From Streptomyces durocortorensis (GTDB taxonomy: Bacteria; Actinomycetota; Actinomycetes; Streptomycetales; Streptomycetaceae): a stretch of DNA of 64,000 nt. The translations under genes and the position numbers were made by a program. The DNA lies in contig NZ_CP134500.1 of assembly GCF_031760065.1 (NCBI RefSeq), positions 2,232,001 through 2,296,000 of the forward strand. Reading direction: 5' to 3'. The notes under the pieces were generated by a model. It did not search any database, was not told the DNA's origin, and saw only the letters and a list, made by a program, of their open reading frames with translations. Positions 16,432-23,522 of this stretch are shown one piece after another. Each line of letters begins with the position of its first letter. The first letter of the stretch is position 1.

Positions 16432-19033
16432 GCAGACTCAGCAGGTCGTGCGGCCGGTGGCCGCCGCCCCCGGGGGCGGCGGCCGTATCGCTGCCCTCCC
16501 CGGCTTCCGCCCCGGCCAGGAAACTCAGGGCGAGGAGCAGCCCGGCCGCCCCCGTGGCCAGGTCGGCGGAGCAGCGCCGCAGCCTCGCCCCGGGCACCAG
16601 CAGCCGGTCCCCGTCGGCGACCAGGTGCCAGGACAGGTTGCGTACGGAGGCGAGGACCTCGGGCCCGGCCGGGCCCTCCTCCAGCTGGCGGGCGGTGGAG
16701 ACGAGTCCGGCGCGGCCGGTGAACAGGCCTGGTTCGCGGACGAATTCGTTGCCACAGCCCTTGCGCACCCCGGGCAGCAGGCCGGCCAGCGCGGGCGCTT
16801 CCTCCCGGGCCAGGTAGGCGCGGGCGACGAGGGCGAAGCCGCCGCTGCCCTGGTCGAGGTAGAGCAGATGGCGGCGGCCGTCCTTGACCTGGACCGTGCC
16901 GTCGGGCATTTCCACGCAGTGCCCGGAGTCCCGGTACAGGGCGGTGCGGGCGGCGCGCAGGAGCCAGTCCTCGCCGGTGAGCGCGTGCAGTTCGAGGTGG
17001 AGCAGGGCGGCGCCGCTGAGCCCGCGCAGCAGTCCGGCGGAGGGCGGGGCGGCCGGGCCGTCCGGCACCGCCTCGCCCCGGACCAGGCAGTCGAGGTCCC
17101 AGGCCGTGCGCAGGGCGGTGTCCACCAGCTCCGGGTCCGGGGCCCCGGGGCCGACCGTCGCCAGGCGGAGGGCGGCGAGCGCGACGCCCGCCCGGCCGGT
17201 CAGCAGGTCGGCCGAGGGGGACGGGTGGGCGGCGGCGACGGCTCGGGCGAACAGCTCGCGCCCCTCGTCCGTGCGGCCGAGCAGGGCCAGCGCCACGGCG
17301 GTGCCCGGGAGACCGTCGTAGAGGCCGCCCGGGGAAGCGGGGTCACGGCGGCGGGCGGCGTCGGCCAGCCAGTTCGTCCACTCGGCCGGGACGGGGGCCC
17401 CGGTCCGGTGGAGCGCGTAGAGGACGCCTGCGGCCCCGTGCGCCAGGTCGGTGCCGCCGGTGGCGAAGGACTTGGGGTCACCGGGGAAGAGCCGGTCGCG
17501 GCGCTCGGGCGTCGCGCCGGCGTGGATGCCCGCGAGCAGCCGGGTGCGCAGTTCGGCCCAGTCGGGCGCGGGTCCTTCGAGGAGGGCCGCGATCTCGCTC
17601 TCGCGGTCGGCGGCGCTCTCCGCCGCACGCAGGAGGGCCGGGCGGGGCGGACCGGCGTCGGGTGCGAGACCGTAGCGCCCCCGGGCCCAGGATTCCAGGG
17701 CCAGGGCCTTGGCCCGGTCATGGGCGGCCATCTCGGTCAGCGGCATCAGCATGGTGAGCCAGGTCGCCCACAGGGCGTAGGCGTCGGCCTCCGCGCCGGG
17801 GGTGCCGGGCGGGGCCTGGAGGCCGGGCGCTCCGGCCAGCGGGGTGCGGTCGTCGTCGAGCGCGGTGGCGTACTCGAAGTCGACGAGGGCGAGACGTCCG
17901 TCGGGCCGCAGGATGATGTTGGAGGGGTGCAGGTCACCGAAGCGCAGTCCCCGGCCGTGCACCTCCGCCAGGGCGGCGGCCAGTTGGCCGGTGACCCGGT
18001 CCACCCACGCGGTGTACGGGGCGAGTTCGGCCGGGGTGCGGGCGCCGCGCACCAGGGCGAAGCGGGCGACGATCTCGTCGAGCAGGGTGGGCCCCTCCAC
18101 GTACTCCGTCATCAGGAACCGGTGCTCCCACACGGTCCGCACCCCGTACACCCGCGGTACGCAGTCGAGCCCGGCGAGCGCCTTCAGCGCCCGGTGCTCG
18201 CGCTCCAGCCGGGTCACGGCGTCGTCGCCCACCGCGTCGAGTCCGCAGTGCGGGCGGGCCTCGCGCAGCACGACCCGGTTGCCGGTCTCCCGGTGCCGGG
18301 CGAGGTAGATGCCGCCCGCGTTGGAGAACTGGAGGGCCTCGGTGACGGTGTACGGGAAGGAGTCGTCGCGGGCGGCCGCGCGGGCGGCGAGGTGCGGACG
18401 CAGCTGCTCGGGCACCCGGACCCATGAAGGCACCCGGAAGACCACCCCGCGCTCGTCGGGCACGAGTTCACCGGAGGGGTGGCGCAGGGCGGGCACGCGC
18501 TCGCCCCGGGCGTCACGGCACCAGCGGTCGACGAAGGCTCCGTACCGTACGTAGACGGGCGCGTCCCCGATGCGCAGGTCGCTCAGGATGTAAGGGCCCC
18601 GGCGGCCGGACAGGGCGCGGGTCAGCTCGTCGAGCACCCGGGTCAGGGCGGCCCCGTCGGGCGGGTAGAGGGTGAGGAACTTCCCCGCGCTGCCCCGGGA
18701 CATGTACTTCCCCGACATCAGCAGGAGAGCCTGCTCGCTGCGGAGGAACTTGAACGGCACCCGGTGCCTGAGGCAGATCCGGGCGGTGTCCCGCAGAGTC
18801 CGCGCCGCCTCCTCGGGGACGGTGGACACATGGATCTTCCAGCCCTGTTCGGCCGGTTCGCCGTCCTCCGGCAGCAGCGAGGTCCACAGGCCGCCCGCCA
18901 CGCGCCGCCAGCCGGGGGGCGGCTCGGCGGCGTCGAGCGGGTAGCGGGTCTCCTGGTCGGGGAGACGGGCCGGGGTGTCGTAGTACCTGCGGTCGGCGAG
19001 GCAGTAGAGCTGGGTCTCCTGGATGCCGGGCAC
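16418..19033 (-). CDS. lanKC: Class III lanthipeptide synthetase LanKC
   Basis: This 871-residue enzyme should phosphorylate, eliminate and cyclise class III precursors. It has the N-terminal phospho-Ser/Thr lyase domain (about 1-215, with VPFKFLRS and MSGKYMSRGSAGKF). The central Ser/Thr kinase-like domain carries FGDLHPSNIIL (catalytic loop) near 365 and LVDFEYA near 382. A C-terminal LanC-like domain runs from about 500 with repeated G-x-A-G-V-A-L helices. The zinc ligands of LanC, LanM and LanL (W-C-x-G and C-H-G) are absent, which separates it from class IV. I chose the GTG at 19033 because of GGAGG just upstream. It follows the MFS gene by 11 nt, in one operon with the two precursors. 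Confidence 0.92.
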   Translation of the reverse strand: MPGIQETQLYCLADRRYYDTPARLPDQETRYPLDAAEPPPGWRRVAGGLWTSLLPEDGEPAEQGWKIHVSTVPEEAARTLRDTARICLRHRVPFKFLRSEQALLLMSGKYMSRGSAGKFLTLYPPDGAALTRVLDELTRALSGRRGPYILSDLRIGDAPVYVRYGAFVDRWCRDARGERVPALRHPSGELVPDERGVVFRVPSWVRVPEQLRPHLAARAAARDDSFPYTVTEALQFSNAGGIYLARHRETGNRVVLREARPHCGLDAVGDDAVTRLEREHRALKALAGLDCVPRVYGVRTVWEHRFLMTEYVEGPTLLDEIVARFALVRGARTPAELAPYTAWVDRVTGQLAAALAEVHGRGLRFGDLHPSNIILRPDGRLALVDFEYATALDDDRTPLAGAPGLQAPPGTPGAEADAYALWATWLTMLMPLTEMAAHDRAKALALESWARGRYGLAPDAGPPRPALLRAAESAADRESEIAALLEGPAPDWAELRTRLLAGIHAGATPERRDRLFPGDPKSFATGGTDLAHGAAGVLYALHRTGAPVPAEWTNWLADAARRRDPASPGGLYDGLPGTAVALALLGRTDEGRELFARAVAAAHPSPSADLLTGRAGVALAALRLATVGPGAPDPELVDTALRTAWDLDCLVRGEAVPDGPAAPPSAGLLRGLSGAALLHLELHALTGEDWLLRAARTALYRDSGHCVEMPDGTVQVKDGRRHLLYLDQGSGGFALVARAYLAREEAPALAGLLPGVRKGCGNEFVREPGLFTGRAGLVSTARQLEEGPAGPEVLASVRNLSWHLVADGDRLLVPGARLRRCSADLATGAAGLLLALSFLAGAEAGEGSDTAAAPGGGGHRPHDLLSLLTLG

Positions 19034-19044
19034 GGCGTTCCTCC

Positions 19045-20343
19045 TCAGGGTGTGCCGGGACGGCCGGCGGTGTCGTGGGCGGGTCGGGCCGGAGCCTCTT
19101 CCGGTGCGTCCCCCGGGCCGGAGCGGGTGGGTGACCCGTCGGCGGACGCCCCGGCCCGTACGGCGGGGGCGAACGTCACCACCGCCGCCGAGAGGGCCAG
19201 CACACACCCGGTCGCGACGAAGGCGGTGCGGCTGCCCAGGGCTGTCAGCAGCGCGCCGCCCGCGAGCGGGCCGAACGGCTGGACGATCGAGGACAGGAAG
19301 GAGGCCGCGCTCTGCACCCGGCCGACCCGGTCCTCGGGGGTGACGATGAGCAGGGTCGACAGGAAGCCGATGCTGGCGACCGTCGACAGGCACATGCACA
19401 GCGCGCACAGCAGACCCGCCAACAGCGGGCTGCTGAGCCAGGCCAGCACTCCGGCCGTCAGCACACAGCTCCAGCAGGTGATGACGAGGAGGGGCCGCAC
19501 ATGGCGGTCCGGGGCGATCCGGGGCGCGAGCAGCGCACCGGCGAGGGCTCCGGCCGAGACGCAGGTGATGACGAACCCGCCGCCGAGCCCGGAGCGTCCG
19601 CCCTCGGAGAAGACGGCGAGCGCGGTGAACGTGAGGGCCCCGAACGCGAAGTTCATGCCGAGGCCGAAGACCAGCAGCACCGTGCGCAGATAGGGAAGTC
19701 GCCACAGGAAGCCGAGCCCGGCGGTGAGTTCGGCGCGGCTGAAGACCGAACCGGCCTTCGCCCTGGCCGCCGAGCGGGTCCGCACGAGGGCCACGCAGAC
19801 GGTCGACAGGAACAGGCCGAGGAACTGGGCCGTGAAGGGCAGTGCCTGGTGGACCCCGAAGAGCGCGCCGCCGACGAGCGGGCCCACCAGCCGGGTGGTG
19901 GCCGTACGCGCCTGGAGCCGTGCCGTCGCCGTGCCCAGCTGGTCCGCCGGCACGACCGCGCGCATCAGACCGAAGGCGGCGGGGGCGTAGACGCTGTTCA
20001 ACACGGCTCCGGCGGTCGCGACCAGCAGGACGAGCGCCATGGGGGCGCGCCCGTACCAGACCGCGACGGTCAGGGCGGCGACCGCGATCAGGCTTCCCCC
20101 GTCGCACAGCCGCATCAGACGGCGGCGCTCGATCCGGTCGGCCATGACCCCGCCCGGCAGCATCGTGATCAGCACCGCGCAGATGGACACGGTCCCCACG
20201 GTGCCCGCCTGCACCGCGGATCCGGTCTCCTTGAGGATCAGCAGCGGCAGCGCGAGGGCACTCATCTGGCTGCCCAGAACGGCGAAGAGGCCGCTCATCC
20301 AGAGCAGCCGGAAGTCCCTGTTGGAGCGGAGCGGCGTGGCCAT
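19045..20343 (-). CDS. MFS transporter, probable lanthipeptide exporter
   Basis: This 432-residue integral membrane protein has about 12 hydrophobic segments and the MFS loop motif GGVMADRIERRRLM after the second segment. It resembles the MFS exporters used for siderophores and other secondary metabolites. It sits between the two class III precursors and lanKC on the same strand, so export of the mature peptide is its likely job. This is unusual, because SapB-type class III clusters normally use a pair of ABC half-transporters (RamA/RamB). The ATG at 20343 has a GGGAG ribosome site. A long hairpin separates the gene from the precursors. Confidence 0.88.
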   Translation of the reverse strand: MATPLRSNRDFRLLWMSGLFAVLGSQMSALALPLLILKETGSAVQAGTVGTVSICAVLITMLPGGVMADRIERRRLMRLCDGGSLIAVAALTVAVWYGRAPMALVLLVATAGAVLNSVYAPAAFGLMRAVVPADQLGTATARLQARTATTRLVGPLVGGALFGVHQALPFTAQFLGLFLSTVCVALVRTRSAARAKAGSVFSRAELTAGLGFLWRLPYLRTVLLVFGLGMNFAFGALTFTALAVFSEGGRSGLGGGFVITCVSAGALAGALLAPRIAPDRHVRPLLVITCWSCVLTAGVLAWLSSPLLAGLLCALCMCLSTVASIGFLSTLLIVTPEDRVGRVQSAASFLSSIVQPFGPLAGGALLTALGSRTAFVATGCVLALSAAVVTFAPAVRAGASADGSPTRSGPGDAPEEAPARPAHDTAGRPGTP

Positions 20344-20422
20344 CGGGGGCTCCCGGAGATCGTCGGTGCGGGGAGGGCTGGGCGGGGCGTGCGTTACGTG
20401 GCGGAGGGGGGCGGAGCGCGGC

Positions 20423-20455
20423 GGGACGGCTCTCCCGTGCTCGCGGAGCCGTCCC
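20423..20455 (-). terminator. Second hairpin between precursors and MFS gene
   Basis: A perfect 10-bp inverted repeat (arms 20423-20432 and 20446-20455, 13-nt loop) lies just downstream of the stronger hairpin at 20473-20524. It could add to transcript termination or stabilise the end of the precursor mRNA. Confidence 0.5.
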
Positions 20456-20472
20456 GTACCACCCGTCCGCGG

Positions 20473-20524
20473 GCCGGGCACCGGGGAGACGAGGTGTCCG
20501 CCTCGTCCCGCCGCGGTGCCCGGC
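20473..20524 (-). terminator. Long hairpin after the class III precursors, likely attenuator
   Basis: An 11-bp perfect outer stem (20473-20483 with 20514-20524) encloses a 7-bp perfect inner stem (20488-20494 with 20501-20507). It begins 9 nt after the stop codon of precursor 1. Such a structure between a precursor gene and its modification genes commonly ends most transcripts. The peptide is then made in excess and only some read-through reaches the MFS and lanKC genes. Confidence 0.75.
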
Positions 20525-20533
20525 CCGGTGCGA

Positions 20534-20692
20534 TCAGCGCTGCGATTCGACGACGCTCAGCACGCTGATGCAGTTGCCGTCGGTCGTCTCGCCGCCCTGG
20601 ACGGACGTCTCCTGGAGGTCCAGCACGGAGTGAGCCTCGACCTCGGGCGTCTCGTCGGTGCCGTCGGCCGCGGGCTTGGTGTTCTCGGACAT
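20534..20692 (-). CDS. Class III lanthipeptide precursor peptide 1
   Basis: This 52-residue peptide carries the class III leader signature LDLQ at residues 24-27, which LanKC enzymes recognise. The leader (residues 1-33) is acidic and identical to that of precursor 2. The presumed core ends GGETTDGNCISVLSVVESQR and has one Cys (41), Thr36-Thr37 upstream, and Ser43 and Ser46 downstream. Canonical labionin motifs are S-x-x-S-x-x-x-C with the serines before the Cys. Here the S-x-x-S pair follows it, and only the threonines precede it. The ATG at 20692 has a GGAGAGA ribosome site. The gene sits upstream of the MFS and lanKC genes on the same strand, separated from them by a hairpin. Confidence 0.88.
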   Translation of the reverse strand: MSENTKPAADGTDETPEVEAHSVLDLQETSVQGGETTDGNCISVLSVVESQR

Positions 20693-20784
20693 GGTGATCT
20701 CTCTCCATCCACTCGTCACTGCGGAACGGGAACTGCGGAACGGGAACTGCGGGGCACGCGCCCCTCGGTCACCGGTGCGTGAGG

Positions 20785-20943
20785 TCAGTTCTCGACGACG
20801 CTCAGCACGCTGATGCAGTTGCCGGGGACCGAGATGTCACGGTCGCCCTGGACGGACGTCTCCTGGAGGTCCAGCACGGAGTGAGCCTCGACCTCGGGCG
20901 TCTCGTCGGTGCCGTCGGCCGCGGGCTTGGTGTTCTCGGACAT
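20785..20943 (-). CDS. Class III lanthipeptide precursor peptide 2
   Basis: This 52-residue peptide has a leader identical to precursor 1 up to residue 34, including LDLQ. Its core is DRDISVPGNCISVLSVVEN. Before the single Cys (43) there is Ser39, four residues away, instead of the threonines of copy 1; Ser45 and Ser48 follow the Cys. If both peptides are processed, they would differ in the first ring while sharing the CISVLSVVE tail. The ATG at 20943 has GGAGA upstream. It is the first gene of the minus-strand operon and is preceded by SARP-like boxes about 72 nt before its start. A small GGGGC/GCCCC hairpin (20751-20764) lies between the two precursors. Confidence 0.88.
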   Translation of the reverse strand: MSENTKPAADGTDETPEVEAHSVLDLQETSVQGDRDISVPGNCISVLSVVEN

Positions 20944-21015
20944 GGCGATCTCCATCCACTCGTCACTGCGGTGCGGCGGGCCGGTGCCTGCCGTTGCCGA
21001 GAAAGCTAGGAAGCC

Positions 21016-21056
21016 CGGCCTGGCGATCGCTTCGGCGCCGGTATGGCACCGGTATC
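21016..21056 (-). promoter_or_regulatory. SARP-like direct repeats upstream of the lanthipeptide precursors
   Basis: Read on the minus strand, the boxes are GATACCG (21050-21056), CATACCG (21039-21045) and CGAAGCG (21028-21034), spaced exactly 11 bp apart. A looser fourth box CAGGCCG (21016-21022) follows 12 bp further on. A TAGCTT that could serve as a -10 element begins 7 bp beyond it. SARP activators bind heptamers at 11-bp spacing next to the -10 region, so this fits the promoter of the precursor operon. Confidence 0.6.
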
Positions 21057-21130
21057 GGGCCAGCTCGGACTGGTGGGAGCACCCCCCGACGGTTCCGGCC
21101 GGGGCCCGGGGGCCCGTCCTGAGCTGGGCC

Positions 21131-21159
21131 CATACCGCTGCCGAAGCGTTGCCGGGCCG
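21131..21159 (+). promoter_or_regulatory. SARP-like direct repeats upstream of the radical SAM operon
   Basis: On the plus strand CATACCG (21131-21137), CGAAGCG (21142-21148) and CGGGCCG (21153-21159) are spaced 11 bp apart. The first two are identical to boxes of the opposing promoter. The last box ends 69 nt before the start codon, against 72 nt on the other side. No clear -10 element is visible. Confidence 0.55.
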
Positions 21160-21228
21160 TCCTCGAACCGGTGCCGCGCAGCCTGGGTACGCGCCCGACG
21201 CGCCCCGGCCCCGAAGGAGGCGGCCCGC

Positions 21229-22380
21229 ATGGAACTCGCCGAACTCGTCGCACGGCGGCCCTTCCCGGCCGCAGGTCTGCTCCTCGGACTCACCCGGCGC
21301 TGCCCGCTGAGCTGCGCGCACTGCTCGACCGAGTCGGGCCCGTTCACCCGCCAGGAGCCGGACTCCGGTCAACTGGAGTGTTTCGTCGCCTCGTTCACCC
21401 AGGAGAACCGGCCGGACGTGGTCATGCTGACCGGCGGCGAGCCGCTGCTGCTGCCCGGGCTCGCGGAGCGGCTGAGCACGCTGGCGCGGGCCGCCGGCTC
21501 CCGTACGGCCCTGCTCAGCGGCATGTTCTTCGCCCGTTCCGGGGGCCGGCCGAACGGGCGACGGACCGGTCAGCGGGCCGGCCGCCGGGCCGGGGCGATT
21601 CCGCCCGCGATCCTGCGTGCGATCCGCTCCGTGGACCACTTCTCGGCCTCCCTGGACGTCCACCACGAGCGCGAGGTGCCCCGCGCCGACGTGTTCCGCG
21701 CCCTGCACCTCATCCGGGACGAGGGCGTGGCCGTGAGCCTCCACCTCACCGGAACGGGCGGCTCCGACCCGTATCTCGCCGACATCACCCAGGCCGTACA
21801 GGGGGAGTTCGGGGGCAGCGTGCCGTGTCTGGTCAACGAGGTGCGGCCGTTCGGCCGGGCCGCGGCCTGGGCGCGGGCGGCCCGCCCCGGCCCCGACCCC
21901 GCCTCGGCCTCCCCGTGCTCGATGGCCGCCTGGCCGGTGGTCGCCTTCGACGGACGGGTGCTGGCCTGCTGCAACCAGGACACCGTGGACCGGCGGCCGG
22001 TCCCGGCCCATCTGGACCTCGGCCACATCGCCGACGACGACTGGGGAACGGTGCGCCGCCGGGCACTGGAGTCCCCGGTGCTGCGGATGCTCCGCACGGT
22101 CGGCCCCGCTCACCTGGCCGCCCGGTACGGCTCCGGCGCCGCGCGCGGCTCCTACTGCGACGGCTGCCGGGCGCTGGGCGGGGACGAGGCGGTGGCGGCG
22201 GGGGCGCGTGCGGTGGCGGGCGGGGCCGCCGGGGAACTGCTGGACCTGGCGGCCGCGCTGCACGGCTCCCGGGAGGGGGCGCGGGGCGTGGTGCGCCGCC
22301 ACGGCTGCGCGACGTACGCGCCGCTGGTCCTCGCGGGCGGGCCGCCACCGCGGGAGACCGACGCGGGGGACGCCCGGTGA
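21229..22380 (+). CDS. Radical SAM peptide-modifying enzyme with SPASM-like C-terminus
   Basis: This 383-residue protein has the radical SAM cluster motif at Cys25, Cys29 and Cys32 (RRCPLSCAHC), followed by VVMLTGGEPLLLPG, the GGE motif that binds SAM. Additional cysteines near residues 229, 245-246 and 308-311 (PCSM, LACCNQ, YCDGC) resemble a SPASM or twitch region holding extra Fe-S clusters, as in RiPP maturases. The ATG at 21229 has GGAGG 8 nt upstream. It is the first gene of a three-gene operon with overlapping start and stop codons, followed by a diiron-type protein and a 72-residue peptide, its probable substrate. The linker around residues 100-125 is low in complexity and rich in Arg/Gly. 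Confidence 0.88.
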   Translation: MELAELVARRPFPAAGLLLGLTRRCPLSCAHCSTESGPFTRQEPDSGQLECFVASFTQENRPDVVMLTGGEPLLLPGLAERLSTLARAAGSRTALLSGMFFARSGGRPNGRRTGQRAGRRAGAIPPAILRAIRSVDHFSASLDVHHEREVPRADVFRALHLIRDEGVAVSLHLTGTGGSDPYLADITQAVQGEFGGSVPCLVNEVRPFGRAAAWARAARPGPDPASASPCSMAAWPVVAFDGRVLACCNQDTVDRRPVPAHLDLGHIADDDWGTVRRRALESPVLRMLRTVGPAHLAARYGSGAARGSYCDGCRALGGDEAVAAGARAVAGGAAGELLDLAAALHGSREGARGVVRRHGCATYAPLVLAGGPPPRETDAGDAR

Positions 22381-23126
22381 GCGGGGCGAGGCAGGCTGAC
22401 GGGGTCCCCGGCGCGGCCGCCCGGCTTCGGACCAAACTCCTGCTGCTGGAGCCGGAGTTCCGGGGCGCCACCCACCACATGTGGCGCGCGGAGGGGCTGT
22501 TGCCGCGCTACCGGACGTATCTGTGCACCATGCACGCCGTCATCCGCGCCTCCGTCCCCCTGATGGAGCTGGCCCTGGAACGCGTCCGGCGACGGGTCTC
22601 GTCCGGCGATCCGTCGGCCGCCCCGCTCGCCGCGTATCTGGAGGAGCACATCCGGGAGGAGGAGGGGCACGACGCCTGGTTGCTGGAGGATCTGCGGGCG
22701 GCGGGCGGCACGCCCGACGAGGCGCTGGCCCCGATGCCCTCGCCCCTGGTCGCCGCGCTCGTCGGGGCCCAGCACTACTGGATCGAGCACCACCACCCGG
22801 TCGCCCTGCTCGGCTACATCGCCGTCCTGGAGGGCTACGCCCCCGCCCCCGGCCTCACCGACCGCATCGCCCGGCGGACCGGGCTGCCCACCGCGGCCCT
22901 GCGGACCGTGCGGGAGCACTCGGTGCTGGACACGGGACATCTGGACGAGCTGTACGCACTGCTGGACCGGCTGCCGCTGACCCGGGAGCTGGAGGCGACC
23001 GTGGCGGTCAGTGCGCTGCACTCCCTGGACGCGCTCACCCGGCTGTTCGTCCGGCTCGGGCGCTCCGTGGCGGCGCCGTCGCCACGGGGAGCCGGACCTG
23101 TCTCACTGATGGGAGTCACACCATGA
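22377..23126 (+). CDS. Iron-containing redox enzyme, heme-oxygenase-like (HDO-type) fold
   Basis: This 249-residue, mainly helical protein looks like the iron-containing redox enzyme family (heme-oxygenase-like diiron oxidases). Likely ligands are visible in LEEHIREEEGHDAWL (E/H pair), in the YWIEHHHP segment and in LDTGHLDEL. Its GTG start overlaps the stop of the radical SAM gene (GTGA) and its stop overlaps the next start (ATGA). The three proteins are therefore made together and probably act on one peptide. The reaction is unknown; HDO proteins in other RiPP and natural-product pathways catalyse oxidative cleavage or excision. Confidence 0.82.
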   Translation: MSGARQADGVPGAAARLRTKLLLLEPEFRGATHHMWRAEGLLPRYRTYLCTMHAVIRASVPLMELALERVRRRVSSGDPSAAPLAAYLEEHIREEEGHDAWLLEDLRAAGGTPDEALAPMPSPLVAALVGAQHYWIEHHHPVALLGYIAVLEGYAPAPGLTDRIARRTGLPTAALRTVREHSVLDTGHLDELYALLDRLPLTRELEATVAVSALHSLDALTRLFVRLGRSVAAPSPRGAGPVSLMGVTP

Positions 23127-23341
23127 CCGGACCACCCGAGAGCGCCGGACGGCCGCCGTTGCCGGACGCGTTGTACGAGGCGGGCTTCCCCGTGGACCTG
23201 CTCACCGAGGAGCAGCGCGAGGTGCTGAACGCGCTGACCCCGCAGGAGCTGGCCCTGCTGCTCGACGTCAAGAGCCGACTGGACGCCGTGGGGCCGGAGG
23301 TCCAGGCGCACGGGGAGATCGCCGGGGGCGCACTGTTCTGA
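23123..23341 (+). CDS. 72-residue peptide, candidate RiPP precursor (aroma-sacti cluster-like)
   Basis: This small protein is the last gene of the radical SAM operon. It has a conserved-looking body (FPVDLLTEEQREVLNAL, then LTPQELALLLDVKSRLD) and a short tail ending in HGEIAGGALF. From memory it resembles small Streptomyces proteins that NCBI annotates as aroma-sacti cluster domain proteins, which occur with radical SAM enzymes. I could not verify this. It contains no Cys, so a thioether (sactipeptide) link from its own residues is not possible; another carbon-centred modification would be needed. It could also be a recognition or carrier protein rather than the substrate. The ATG overlaps the upstream stop codon, and a strong terminator follows. 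Confidence 0.8.
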   Translation: MTGPPESAGRPPLPDALYEAGFPVDLLTEEQREVLNALTPQELALLLDVKSRLDAVGPEVQAHGEIAGGALF

Positions 23342-23364
23342 CCCGCGGCCGGTGACCGATCACC

Positions 23365-23407
23365 GGTACGGGCCCGGCGTCCGGTTCACCGCCGCCGGGC
23401 CCGTACC
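23365..23407 (+). terminator. Strong hairpin terminator after the radical SAM operon
   Basis: A perfect 15-bp inverted repeat (arms 23365-23379 and 23393-23407, 13-nt loop) starts 24 nt after the stop codon of the 72-residue peptide. It probably ends the three-gene transcript, so the cyclase gene that follows should have its own promoter. Confidence 0.8.
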
Positions 23408-23522
23408 CGCCGGGGCACGAACATCCGGTGCGCGCCGGGCCCGTGCCTGTCAGGACGCAAGCCCCAGGTGACCCGCCGGACACCCCCTTGACCGCACGGC
23501 TCCCGGGAGAGAAGGACCCGCC

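Larger units (their letters stand above)
20534..20960 (-). repeat. Tandem duplication of the class III precursor gene
   Basis: The two precursor genes are a direct duplication with a period of about 251 bp. A 101-nt block covering the leader and start codon is identical in both copies (20594-20694 and 20845-20945), including all synonymous positions. The block encoding NCISVLSVVE is also nearly identical, as is part of the 5' untranslated region (CCATCCACTCGTCACTGCGG). Only the segment just before the Cys differs. The duplication is therefore recent or kept uniform by gene conversion. Confidence 0.9.

Noticed and set aside
16418..19033. Class IV (LanL) synthetase
   Set aside because: The C-terminal cyclase domain lacks the W-C-x-G and C-H-G zinc ligands that class IV enzymes keep, and the precursors carry the class III LDLQ motif.
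23123..23341. Sactipeptide precursor with internal thioether
   Set aside because: The 72-residue peptide contains no cysteine, so an intramolecular Cys-to-alpha-carbon thioether cannot form.
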